Part shown: positions 1 to 7,554 of the stretch, piece by piece
Numbering within the stretch: position 1 is the first letter of the stretch
Layout: the number at the start of each line of letters is the position of its first letter
Assembly (NCBI GenBank): GCA_047618505.1
Contig: JBLHLB010000155.1
Location: 1 to 9,117, forward strand
Reading direction: 5' to 3'
Source of the DNA: JBLHLB01 sp047618505
Lineage (GTDB): Bacteria; Planctomycetota; UBA1135; GCA-002686595
DNA length: 9,117 nt
Notes under the pieces: model-generated
What the model saw: the letters and a program-made list of their open reading frames with translations, nothing else
What the model was told of the DNA's origin: nothing
The model's database searches: none
Made by a program: the position numbers and the translations under genes

Positions 1-90
1 GTCGAGGGACTCACCGCACTCGGCGCAGAAACGTGCTGACTCGGAATTGGTTGCCCCGCAGTCGTCGCACTTCACGCCGGTGCTCGCCAT
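1..90 (-). CDS. Zinc-ribbon protein, N-terminal fragment (runs off left edge)
   Basis: Reading leftward from an ATG at 90-88, 30 codons remain open to the window edge. The fragment has four cysteines in a C-x2-C-x10-C-x2-C arrangement (C8, C11, C22, C25), each pair followed by glycine (CDDCG and CAECG). This is the classic knuckle pattern of a short zinc ribbon, which binds one structural zinc. Such ribbons often sit at the very N-terminus of bacterial membrane or scaffold proteins, so the function lies in the missing remainder and cannot be named. A GGAG sits just one base before the ATG, closer than usual for a ribosome binding site. The frame stays open upstream without a better start visible nearby. 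It is transcribed divergently from the large secreted-protein gene at 357. Confidence 0.7.
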   Translation of the reverse strand, partial: MASTGVKCDDCGATNSESARFCAECGESLD

Positions 91-356
91 TCTCCGTGGT
101 GCGCAGGTCGCCTGGCTCTGCACACTGACCACGCCGCCGCAGGACTCGCGGACGACTTCATCGGGGCAACGGTATGGCGGCTCCAAGGGTAATCCCCAGG
201 GCTTGTGCAAGCTTCCTCCCCTTGACCCCTGGTGGTGGGGAGGCTTTCCAGGGAAACTGCTCCGCCCCGGGCCGGTAGAAGGCTGCTCCCACGAAGCAAG
301 GCCCGGCACTGCGCCCCCGTTTTGGGACCCAGTCTCAAGCCCCCGTCCTGAACACC
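91..356. other. Divergent intergenic spacer
   Basis: This 266-base spacer separates two divergent starts, so promoters for both should lie here. I see no convincing sigma-70 pair. TTGACC at 222-227 could be a -35 element, but nothing like TATAAT follows at the right distance. The spacer holds several inverted repeats: GCTTG/CAAGC around a 2-base centre (201-212), CCTCCCC/GGGGAGG (215-243), and CCGGGCC/GGCCCGG (267-306). Short G+C arms like these arise easily by chance. No credible gene fits here, and there is no clear Shine-Dalgarno sequence before the ATG at 357. Confidence 0.5.
215..243. repeat. Inverted repeat in divergent spacer
   Basis: A perfect 7-base inverted repeat, CCTCCCC at 215-221 and GGGGAGG at 237-243, encloses a 15-base loop. 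It directly abuts the GCTTG/CAAGC dyad at 201-212. In a divergent spacer it could be an operator or a hairpin in the 5' leader of the secreted-protein gene. No thymine run follows, so a terminator is unlikely. Chance occurrence in G+C-rich DNA is a real alternative. Confidence 0.3.
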
Positions 357-3300
357 ATGGATCGACACGACACCCTCCGCTTCAGGCTGCTTTCCCTTAC
401 CGTCGGTGTGTGTCTAACGGGTGCTGTTGGGGCCGGTCAGGAATCCTCCACGGGCGGCACGCTCCTCATTCAGAGCGGCGCTTTCATGGGCGCATCCGAC
501 GCTGGCGCCGCGGAGCCCGCGATCTTCGATGAGATCGACGCGTTGCTAGAGGGCGGCAATCTCCTACCCCTTGGCGCAGATTGGAGCTACTTGCCCGGTG
601 TTGCTGAACCGACGCCGGAGTCGACCTCCGAGTCGATCTTGGCTTGGAGCAAAATCGGCTTCGACGATTCCTCCTGGGCCAGGGGACCTTCGCCCTTCGT
701 CTTTGGTTTGGAAAGCGCGGGGACCACCATCGACGAGTTCGCCAGCGGCATCATGAGTGTCTACCTACGGCGTTCTGTGGACATCCCCGATCCTGCGGTC
801 TACGAACGCCTGCAGCTGGAACTGCCCGTCGACGATGGCTTCGTCTTCTACCTGAACGGCAAGGAGGAATATCGCTTCGGCGCGGGCACCCCCGCCACGG
901 AGCCTGCCTTCGATCTCGGTGCTTCAGGCTCGCACACTACGGACGAGCGGCCGATGCCGGTGGTGGACCTCACGCCTGCGCTTGTCCCCGGCAGGAACAT
1001 GTTGGCGATCCACGCCATGGTGTCCCCGGAAGACACGGCGACGTTCTCAATCGCCCCTCGAATTCGCGTGCAGTATCGGCAATCCCCCGAGAACGAGCGG
1101 GCGCGGGTCAAGGCCCTAGCGGAGCGCTTCGCATCGAAGAACGGTGGGGAATTACCCTATCTCTTGGGTCGCGAGCAGGAGCGCAATGGCGAGTTCGAGG
1201 CAGCGGCGAGGTTCTTCGCCCAGGCAAGCGTGCTCGCTCCCGAAGCTGCCTTACCCCTTGCGCGTCTGCACCGCTGCCATGTGGCCATGGGGCGGAGTTC
1301 CGAACTGGAGGAGAATCTGCGGGCGCGTATTCGAGGTGGCCAACGCTCCGCCGCACTGCTGGACACCTGGGCGTCTGTGATGTTGACGGATCTCGGGCGT
1401 TCGCCGGTGGATATTGTGCGCGCCCTGCCCGCGCTGAACGCGCCGGCACACAGTGCGATCTACACCGATGTCGCTTGGATCGGCATGAAGCTTGTTCAGG
1501 GTCAACCGGCACGTATCGACTGTGGCTCAAGCACGTCGACGGAGGATGCCGGAGAGCGCTGGGGCCGCGACCGTTTCTTCTCTGGAGCGTCCCAGGCCGC
1601 TGCCGTTTCCCTCGGAGAAGGCCACTTGCCACCGGAGGGAGTCGATGCGCACCTTCGCCTGGCGACGCGTTCCCTCGACAGTGTTGCTCCTACGTACTCA
1701 ATTCCACTTCCGCGGGGAGGCTACCAGGTGAGGCTGCGCTTCGCCGCCGAGGGCGGATTCCAGAAGGCTACGACCACTAGTTTCGGTGTGCTCATCAACG
1801 GTGCCCATGTTCTGCGCGCCCTCGACCCGACGCCGCCTAAATACATGGATTCGACGGCGCACGCGAGTATCCCGATCTACCTGGATGGCGGTGTCTTGGA
1901 GTTGGATTTCCTGCCGGCCGACAAGTTTGACCCCTGGATCAACTCGATCGAGATACGTGCCCTTGGGGATTCCGACTTGCGTGTTGCCCTTGAACAAGCG
2001 CAGGCAAGAGGCGGCGCTGGAGCTGCCCTGGCGCGAGTGCAACTCGCGCGCTTCCTGCGCGACCAAGGTGAGACCCTGGAATCACTGGCGCTCTTTGAAG
2101 AAGCGGAGGTCCTCCCGGGGTTTCGTGTTGCCGACCGCCGTGCTCTGGCTGCCCTGCGCCGTGCGTTGCTGCCGGCCCTGCATTCCTTCGCTTCCGTGGA
2201 TGGACTGCTTGAGGGCGCCCTCTCTGAGGGACCACTATCTGCCGGTGATTCACTCCCCGCGGAACTGTCGCAAGCCTCAGCTCAAAGCAGTCCCTTTGCC
2301 ACCTACATGCGCGGCCGTAGCGATCAACTGGCCGGTCGCGCTGACGAGGCCATCGCCTCCTTTGAGGAACTGATCATTGATGGTGTGCGCGCGGCCGCGC
2401 CCTATCGTCGCATGGCGCAATGCCTGGCTCAGTTGGGCATCGTGCCCGAGGCAGAGGGCATTTTGATGGGAGCCCTAGAGGACGGCATCCCAGGCACACC
2501 CGGTCTCCTTTCGACATTGATTTCCCTGCGTCTTGGGCCCCTTGAGATGGATCCCTGGGAAGTGATCGACGGTCTGCGCGAGTACGACTTGCCGGATAAT
2601 TTAGTGCTGGCGCCGACTTCAGAAGAGGCGGCTCAGGAGTGGAGCTACACCGCGATCGAACCGCCGACCATTTTCTGGTCGCGCATGAACTACGACGTGA
2701 GTTCGTGGGACCAGGGCCTGGCCCCCATCGGTTCGGGCCAGGCGGCGGCGGTGATTTCCCGCTCCCTCTGGAACACGCAGACTCTCTTTGCGCGTCGGAC
2801 GGTTGTCCTGGAGGATCTACCGCTGCTCTACCCGCATCTGCGCGTAGCGGTCTTCGGGGTAATGGACGTCTACCTGAACGGAACGCGCGTCCTAAACTTT
2901 GGGATCCCCGTTGAGGGCTATCGCTCCTTTCCCCTGCGACCGAGCGCTGCGGTCCCCTCCCCGGCCCTGCGCGAACCCGAGGTCCTTGTTGTCGGCGAGA
3001 ACGGACTTGGGATGTACGCCAACAACACCCAGGGCAATGTCGCCATCGATGTGGGGATCGTCCAGCCCCTGGGGCTCTTGATGTGGGTTGCCGACCGCCT
3101 TGCGGGGGACGGTGGATTGCGTATCAACTGCGGCGGGCCAGCCTTTGTCGATGCCGCAGGCCGATCCTGGAGCGAGGATCGATTCTTCGGCTGGGGCCAG
3201 GTCAAAGCCCTGGACATGCGGCAGCCTCTGCCGGATATCCAGGGGACTGAGAACGATCTGCTCTACTACTCCAACCGTTGGTTCTTCGAGAAGGTGAACA

Positions 3301-3563
3301 CGACCTGGTACCAGGTCCCCCTTCCGAACGGCACCTACAAAGTCGTGCTGCACTTCGCGGAGATTGAAGCAGGAGAGCGGGTCTTTAGCGTGTACGCGGA
3401 AGGCAAGGCGCTCCTCAAGGACCACAACGTGCTCGAGTCCGCGGGCTACGAGACAGCCGATGTGCACAGTTTCGAAGTCGAGGTCAAGGACGGCTACCTG
3501 GACCTGCATGTCAACGGTGCGACGAACTCGTCGTCCCTGAGCGGCCTTGAGATCCTGCGCTGA
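357..3563 (+). CDS. Secreted TPR protein with paired jelly-roll and malectin-like domains
   Basis: This encodes a 1068-residue exported protein. Residues 1-26 look like a Sec signal peptide: a basic start, a hydrophobic core around LLSLTVGVCL, and an AVGA-type cleavage site. Domains in order are: a jelly-roll (galactose-binding-like) domain at about 72-238; TPR-like helices at about 245-345; a malectin-like domain at about 385-534, opening RIDCG and containing YSIPLPRGGY; TPR-like helices at about 540-745; a second jelly-roll at about 752-906; and a second malectin-like domain at about 921-1068, opening RINCG and containing YQVPLPNGTY. Shared marks such as the 'FYLNG'/'VYLNG' strand and the 'DRFF' motif show that both domain types are duplicated. 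Malectin domains bind carbohydrate and TPRs bind proteins, so a periplasmic or cell-surface sugar-binding scaffold is inferred. No enzymatic motif is visible and the ligand is unknown. The ATG at 357 is chosen because it places the signal peptide at the N-terminus, though it has no clear ribosome binding site. The gene stands alone on its strand. Confidence 0.9.
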   Translation: MDRHDTLRFRLLSLTVGVCLTGAVGAGQESSTGGTLLIQSGAFMGASDAGAAEPAIFDEIDALLEGGNLLPLGADWSYLPGVAEPTPESTSESILAWSKIGFDDSSWARGPSPFVFGLESAGTTIDEFASGIMSVYLRRSVDIPDPAVYERLQLELPVDDGFVFYLNGKEEYRFGAGTPATEPAFDLGASGSHTTDERPMPVVDLTPALVPGRNMLAIHAMVSPEDTATFSIAPRIRVQYRQSPENERARVKALAERFASKNGGELPYLLGREQERNGEFEAAARFFAQASVLAPEAALPLARLHRCHVAMGRSSELEENLRARIRGGQRSAALLDTWASVMLTDLGRSPVDIVRALPALNAPAHSAIYTDVAWIGMKLVQGQPARIDCGSSTSTEDAGERWGRDRFFSGASQAAAVSLGEGHLPPEGVDAHLRLATRSLDSVAPTYSIPLPRGGYQVRLRFAAEGGFQKATTTSFGVLINGAHVLRALDPTPPKYMDSTAHASIPIYLDGGVLELDFLPADKFDPWINSIEIRALGDSDLRVALEQAQARGGAGAALARVQLARFLRDQGETLESLALFEEAEVLPGFRVADRRALAALRRALLPALHSFASVDGLLEGALSEGPLSAGDSLPAELSQASAQSSPFATYMRGRSDQLAGRADEAIASFEELIIDGVRAAAPYRRMAQCLAQLGIVPEAEGILMGALEDGIPGTPGLLSTLISLRLGPLEMDPWEVIDGLREYDLPDNLVLAPTSEEAAQEWSYTAIEPPTIFWSRMNYDVSSWDQGLAPIGSGQAAAVISRSLWNTQTLFARRTVVLEDLPLLYPHLRVAVFGVMDVYLNGTRVLNFGIPVEGYRSFPLRPSAAVPSPALREPEVLVVGENGLGMYANNTQGNVAIDVGIVQPLGLLMWVADRLAGDGGLRINCGGPAFVDAAGRSWSEDRFFGWGQVKALDMRQPLPDIQGTENDLLYYSNRWFFEKVNTTWYQVPLPNGTYKVVLHFAEIEAGERVFSVYAEGKALLKDHNVLESAGYETADVHSFEVEVKDGYLDLHVNGATNSSSLSGLEILR

Positions 3564-3644
3564 TTTAGAGCTGTTGATCGTCCCGCGAGCAGAGCCCACA
3601 AACGAGAAACGACCCTAGCTCGGCACCCCTTAGGCCGCACAGCA
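3564..3644. other. Convergent intergenic gap
   Basis: These 81 bases lie between the stop of the plus-strand secreted-protein gene and the stop of the minus-strand helicase gene. Both transcripts should end around here, but I find no strong hairpin followed by a thymine run on either strand. Termination may be Rho-dependent or use weaker structures. Confidence 0.5.
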
Positions 3645-6600
3645 CTAGAACGGTACGTCGTCGGCGGAGACATCCACCGGCGGTTGCCAAGGTTTCTCGC
3701 CCTGCGTCCCCGGCAGGCCCCAGCTTGAGAAAGGTTGGTCCAACCCCGCCCGCGCCACTTCGCTGGAGAGTTCCATGTGTGCGAGGACCTCCCCCAGAAT
3801 GCGGTCCGTATCGCCGCGCACGAGCCGGGCCAGGATGTCATCTTGAGGACCCTCGACGGCACCTCTAAGGGGCAGCTCGCGCAGGAAAGGGCGGTGGCGC
3901 GGATCGGCCAGGCGCTTGTCCAGGATCAACACGCTGCCCCGATCGGACTCTGTGCGCATCAGGCGCCCAAAGCCCTGGCGCAGCTTCGCAAGGGCCTTGG
4001 GCATATAGATTTGGCGCCTCTGTTCCGAGCGACCCAGGGACGCACATTGGGCGTGGTGGTAGCCATCGGGAACCCCATAGGGCAAGCGCGCGATGATCAG
4101 ATGCTCTAGGGTTTCGCCGGGAAAGTCGGCGCCATACCAAAAGGTGTCTAGCCCCAGGAGCACGGAGTCCACGTGGCCGCGAAAGAGCGCCCCGAGTTCT
4201 TCCTTGGTGGCTCCGCGCTGTCCCTGCCAGAAGAGCGGGATGCGCCGGGCCGTCATCAGGTCCCTGAGCAGTTCCGCCGTCTGAGCCACGTCGTTGGCGT
4301 TCGTGAAGAGAGCCAGAATCCGTCCGCGCGTGCGTTCGGACAAGTAACCGATGACCCGCGCGACGTAGCCCAAATAGGCCTGCTTGCCGTCGCGCACGGA
4401 AGGTGCATCGCGGGGCACGCCAACAAGGACGCGGCTGTAATCAAAAGTCTCCGGTGCACGGAAAGTTCGCACCTTGCACTCGAAGCGGTCTTCGTCTTCG
4501 GCCGGTTGGGCGGCACGCGTCAACCCCAGGTAGGTCGCCTGGGAATCGAAGCCGTCCTTGAGCCAGGTCGTGGCGGAAATGAACACCGCGCCGAATAGAT
4601 CGGGATAGTACATCCGCCCCAGAAATTCATGGGGCAGGAGCACACGCGCCGCCAGGATGCGCTCGCCGTTGGGGCGCAACTCAACGTCATGGAAAGTGTC
4701 TGGCCGGAAGTGCGGATCGCCGGCCTCCGTGCGCGGTATCCAAGCATTCACAGCCAGGCGTCGATCGGACAACTCGTTGCGTAGGATGTCGAGGTAGCGG
4801 CGCGCACGGCCAAGACCTCGCGAGGGCATCTGATCGAGGTGTTCCGCGAGGCGAGAGCAACCGGCTTCGAGCTGGTCAAGGGCTTCCAATAAGTCCTTTT
4901 GCGAGGCGAGCATGCCCGTGGCGTCGGGTTCCGCGGTGTACTCGCGGAAGAGCGAATGGGCATCGTCTTGCTTGCGACTTTCCAAGCGCTCGTCGCGCCA
5001 ATGCTCAAAGGATGAGAGCTCCCCTTCGAGTTGGATCAGGGCAGCACCTGCGGCCTCCCGAGCGACGATGCAATGTCGCGCCGTCGTCCAGGCGGGCGTG
5101 CCGGCTACGGCGAGCTTTTCGATTCGATTAAGGGGCGGCCGCCGAGCTCCTCGCCGGTGGAAGCGTTTCAGTAGATCCGCAAGCGCGCGCGTTGGAACCG
5201 TGCGACTGAAGGTGTTGTGGGCTACGTCATGCAGGTGCTCGCACTCGTCGAAGACAAGGAGGCGAAAAAACTCGCGCCGAGCCAGGGCGAAGGCGTGGTT
5301 GGTGACGACCACGTGGGCTCGCTCCGCCCGGCGGCGGGAGACCTCGGCTCCGCAGGTGTCGCGATCGACCTTTGAGGTGCAACAACGCGGCTCCCCGCGG
5401 CAGGTGCGTACCAGGGCGCCCAGGGCCTGGGACCAATCCTCGGGATCGAGGGCCGGGAGCGGTGGCGCACGTGGCAAACGGTCCAGGTCGCCCTCGATGT
5501 CTTCCATGGCAAAGAGGGCGCAAATCAACCAAGCCAAGTCATCCAGGGCCGGCGCACCTTCAGCTGGAGATGCCAAGCGCAAGGAGCGCCAGCAGAGGTA
5601 ATTTTGGCGACCCTTGAGCAGCACCACGCGCAGTGACTTCTGGTCCGCCTTGACTCCGGCGCGTTCAAGCACAGCTCGAGCGAAGGGGACGTCGCGCTCC
5701 ATGGCCTGTTCCTGCAACGCCCGCGTGAAGGTTGCGACGCCGACGCGCACGGAATTGCGCTGCGCCCAGAGCATGATCGGGACGAGGTAGGCCAGGGTCT
5801 TGCCGGTGCCCGTGGGGGCGTGGACAAGCAGCAGCTCGCGGCTGCCGAAGCCCGTGGCCAACTCGCGCGCGACCTGGTGTTGCCCCGGTCGATAGGCGGG
5901 TTCTCCGCCTCGGTCTGCGACGACGTGCAGGACGTGTTCGTCGAAAATCTGATCGACCAGGGTGCAGTCGGCCTGATCCAGGGTGACTTCCTGTTCGAGG
6001 GCCTCCGGCAAGGAGCCCCGCGCGATGTCGTCTGCCATGCGCCGCGTCCAGCCGGGTACGGCTACGTCAACCGCGTCCTCGATGGTGTCCCAGGCGCGGA
6101 TGGAGTCCGAAAGTCGACCATCGCTGAGGGCCTCATGCAGGGGGAACAGAGCCTCGGGGGTATCCCGCCATTGGGAGGGATACTCGAGCAACTGCAGGGC
6201 GAAGCCAAGCTCCGACGCCGCCTGTGGATCAATGCGCGCGAGGCTCGCTGCGACGCGTGCATAGCCGATGGCGACCATGGCGAGGCGCTCTTCACCGCCG
6301 CCCAGCACTCGGCCCAGGAGTGCTCCGAGGGCAGCGTGCAAATGCGCCGGATCTAGGGCGCGTTTTGAGGTAGCGGCGGGGTCGAGTCCGAGGAGTTGAT
6401 TGACCAATCCATCACCGGCGGCACTCAGGCGCCCGGGCAGGAATAGGGCCGCCAGGCTACTCAGGTCCAGCGTGCGAAAAGGCGGCTCCTCCCCACCCGA
6501 AAGTTCGCGGGCCCAGGTCAGGAACGGCCGCCTATCAAGCGTGATTACAGTGCAGCCTTCCAGGAAGTCCGCCAGTTCGGCGTAGGCGTCGTTGGAGGAA

Positions 6601-6929
6601 GGCGCGCCGGATAGATCGGCCGCATCGAGTTTGAACTCGCGCACGGTTCGCCTGCTCTGCGCCTTGTCCTTGCGCTCGGGAAAGGGATCGCAGAGGCGCA
6701 CCATCTCGATCCACGAACTCCCGTCCGCACTGCGCTTCCAGGCCGCCACCCGTACAACACCGTCGCGCTCGGGATCTGGACCCGTCGACCACATCGTTGC
6801 GAAGGCCAGGCTGTGCAGGTTGGCCGGTCCTTCCCAGGGACTTCGCGCCCCAGCGGGAGACGCCAGCGGAGGAGCGGGAGTCCCGGGGATCCCCCCCGGA
6901 AGGGCAGCATTACGACTGGGGCCAATCAT
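3645..6929 (-). CDS. dinG: DinG/Rad3-family Fe-S DNA helicase with degenerate exonuclease domain
   Basis: This 1094-residue superfamily 2 helicase belongs to the XPD/DinG (Rad3) group. These enzymes use ATP to unwind DNA 5'-to-3' and act on R-loops, D-loops and other repair intermediates in the cytoplasm. Walker A is APTGTGKT at 371-378. Motif Ia follows as GVATFTRALQEQ (397-408). Four cysteines suited to an iron-sulphur cluster are C446, C510, C516 or C517, and C526, spaced much as in DinG. Motif II is DECEH at 561-565, motif III-like SAT at 785-787, motif V GLDTFWYGADFPGE at 926-939, and motif VI QGFGRLMR at 985-992. Residues 38-210 resemble the DnaQ-type exonuclease domain of Firmicutes DinG, but every catalytic residue is replaced. 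Residues about 211-340 are an unassigned linker and the first 35 are proline- and alanine-rich. The ATG at 6929 is preferred: an in-frame stop lies 37 bases upstream and the next ATG (residue 46) would cut into the domain. GGCGAG directly before it is a poor ribosome binding site. Confidence 0.93.
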   Translation of the reverse strand: MIGPSRNAALPGGIPGTPAPPLASPAGARSPWEGPANLHSLAFATMWSTGPDPERDGVVRVAAWKRSADGSSWIEMVRLCDPFPERKDKAQSRRTVREFKLDAADLSGAPSSNDAYAELADFLEGCTVITLDRRPFLTWARELSGGEEPPFRTLDLSSLAALFLPGRLSAAGDGLVNQLLGLDPAATSKRALDPAHLHAALGALLGRVLGGGEERLAMVAIGYARVAASLARIDPQAASELGFALQLLEYPSQWRDTPEALFPLHEALSDGRLSDSIRAWDTIEDAVDVAVPGWTRRMADDIARGSLPEALEQEVTLDQADCTLVDQIFDEHVLHVVADRGGEPAYRPGQHQVARELATGFGSRELLLVHAPTGTGKTLAYLVPIMLWAQRNSVRVGVATFTRALQEQAMERDVPFARAVLERAGVKADQKSLRVVLLKGRQNYLCWRSLRLASPAEGAPALDDLAWLICALFAMEDIEGDLDRLPRAPPLPALDPEDWSQALGALVRTCRGEPRCCTSKVDRDTCGAEVSRRRAERAHVVVTNHAFALARREFFRLLVFDECEHLHDVAHNTFSRTVPTRALADLLKRFHRRGARRPPLNRIEKLAVAGTPAWTTARHCIVAREAAGAALIQLEGELSSFEHWRDERLESRKQDDAHSLFREYTAEPDATGMLASQKDLLEALDQLEAGCSRLAEHLDQMPSRGLGRARRYLDILRNELSDRRLAVNAWIPRTEAGDPHFRPDTFHDVELRPNGERILAARVLLPHEFLGRMYYPDLFGAVFISATTWLKDGFDSQATYLGLTRAAQPAEDEDRFECKVRTFRAPETFDYSRVLVGVPRDAPSVRDGKQAYLGYVARVIGYLSERTRGRILALFTNANDVAQTAELLRDLMTARRIPLFWQGQRGATKEELGALFRGHVDSVLLGLDTFWYGADFPGETLEHLIIARLPYGVPDGYHHAQCASLGRSEQRRQIYMPKALAKLRQGFGRLMRTESDRGSVLILDKRLADPRHRPFLRELPLRGAVEGPQDDILARLVRGDTDRILGEVLAHMELSSEVARAGLDQPFSSWGLPGTQGEKPWQPPVDVSADDVPF

Positions 6930-6944
6930 CTCGCCACAGAATAC

Positions 6945-6978
6945 CGCCGCGGACCAACATGGGTTTCATGCCGCGGCG
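6945..6978. repeat. GC-only inverted repeat upstream of the helicase start
   Basis: CGCCGCGG at 6945-6952 and its exact reverse complement CCGCGGCG at 6971-6978 flank an 18-base loop. On the minus strand this hairpin would lie in the helicase leader, its 3' edge 15 bases before the ATG at 6929. It could limit ribosome access or be an operator. Eight G/C pairs make a stable stem, but the sequence is low in complexity, so chance is possible. Confidence 0.4.
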
Positions 6979-7001
6979 TGAATCGTGCTGAGTCGGTGCC
7001 G

Positions 7002-7035
7002 CCCCAGGGGAATCGGTGTGCGATTCTTCCTGGGG
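7002..7035. repeat. Imperfect hairpin between the small gene and the helicase
   Basis: CCCCAGG (7002-7008) pairs with CCTGGGG (7029-7035), and GAATC (7010-7014) pairs with GATTC (7022-7026). A one-by-two-base mismatch separates the two blocks and the loop has 7 bases, giving 12 pairs in all. On the minus strand the structure starts 26 bases past the stop of the small gene, a natural place for a terminator or a processing signal. No uracil run follows in that direction, so an intrinsic terminator is not established. On the plus strand a CTTTGTT follows, but no plus-strand gene ends there. Confidence 0.5.
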
Positions 7036-7061
7036 GCTTTGTTCACATGCGGAGGAGCAGC

Positions 7062-7328
7062 CTAGCGGTCGCCGGTGTGGCGCAAGCTTCCGCTGCCGCC
7101 GTCATTCTGCGAGCCGCCGGGGCTGGCGTTGCCACCGCCGGAGCCCTTGCTCTTGGAGTGACCGCCGAACACGATCTCGAGGTCGCCCGAGTCAATTAGG
7201 GCCTTGAGCGGCGGGTGTTCGGCAGCCTTGGGGACGATCTTGCCCTTGCCACTGGGGCCGAGGAAGAGTGTCTTGCCTCCGGGGAGGGGGACCTTGATCG
7301 GGCGCTTGGTCTTGTTGCTGATTTCCAA
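7062..7328 (-). CDS. Unrecognised small protein with Gly/Ser-rich tail
   Basis: This 88-residue protein matches no family I can name. Residues 1-53 look like a compact folded domain: a short strand (MEISNKTKRPIKVPLPGGK), a second strand (TLFLGPSGKGKIV), then a helix-like EHPPLKALIDSGDLEIV. Residues 54-88 are low-complexity glycine, serine and asparagine with scattered charges and are probably disordered. There is no signal peptide, membrane segment or cysteine. The start is TTG at 7328-7326. Upstream in frame there is no ATG, GTG or TTG before a TGA at 7460-7458, and the next in-frame start, a GTG at codon 53, would remove the domain. There is no clear ribosome binding site. It lies 226 bases downstream of the YgjP gene and 132 bases upstream of the helicase, all on one strand. 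Its codon choice is mostly G/C-ending, as expected of a real gene here. Confidence 0.65.
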   Translation of the reverse strand: MEISNKTKRPIKVPLPGGKTLFLGPSGKGKIVPKAAEHPPLKALIDSGDLEIVFGGHSKSKGSGGGNASPGGSQNDGGSGSLRHTGDR

Positions 7329-7554
7329 TGTTCGCTGCGCTGCCGCGGGGGCTCTTGATGTGCTGGGGGCGTGGGGTCCGGGAAGGACGGCCGGTGAGCC
7401 TAATCCGGTACTCCGGATCTGCCAACGGTCGATGGCCCCATGATCAGCTCTGGGCGCTCAAGGTGGCTGCGCGACAGCCCTTAGCTGCCCGCCGTCTGGG
7501 GTTTCCGCTCGGGCTCCGGGACGAGCTTGGGCACAGGCTTCGATGCAGGTTTCC
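7329..7554. other. Spacer between the YgjP gene and the small gene
   Basis: This holds no complete recognised gene. Read on the minus strand, its first part (to 7481) is an open proline/lysine-rich stretch, listed separately. Directly after that stretch's TAA comes a 5-base inverted repeat (GGCTG/CAGCC, 7465-7479). The ATCCGG dyad at 7403-7418 follows. A promoter for the small gene could lie here, but no convincing -35/-10 pair is visible. Confidence 0.4.
7403..7418. repeat. Perfect 6-4-6 dyad upstream of the small gene
   Basis: ATCCGG (7403-7408), a 4-base spacer TACT, and CCGGAT (7413-7418) form a perfect short dyad, 75 bases upstream of the TTG start of the small gene on the minus strand. 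It could be an operator half-site pair or a small tetraloop hairpin. The arms are short, so chance cannot be excluded. Confidence 0.3.

Noticed and set aside
644..1780. Long plus-strand open frame of 378 codons inside the secreted-protein gene
   Set aside because: It is a shifted frame of the 357-3563 gene. Its product is arginine-rich with no recognisable domain, as expected from an out-of-frame read of G+C-rich coding DNA.
357..3563. Possibility that the secreted protein is a glycoside hydrolase or peptidase
   Set aside because: No catalytic motif is visible; all recognisable parts are binding-type or repeat domains.
2892..3599. 235-codon minus-strand open frame opposite the end of the secreted-protein gene
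   Set aside because: It lies antisense to the well-supported second malectin-like domain and shows no motif; it is an antisense shadow.
4912..5601. 229-codon plus-strand open frame opposite the helicase
   Set aside because: Antisense to the helicase iron-sulphur and motif II region; the product is serine/arginine-rich with no domain.
7192..7425. 77-codon minus-strand frame overlapping the small 88-residue protein
   Set aside because: Same strand but another frame; the product is proline/glutamine/arginine-rich without domain character, while the 7062-7328 frame has a coherent core.
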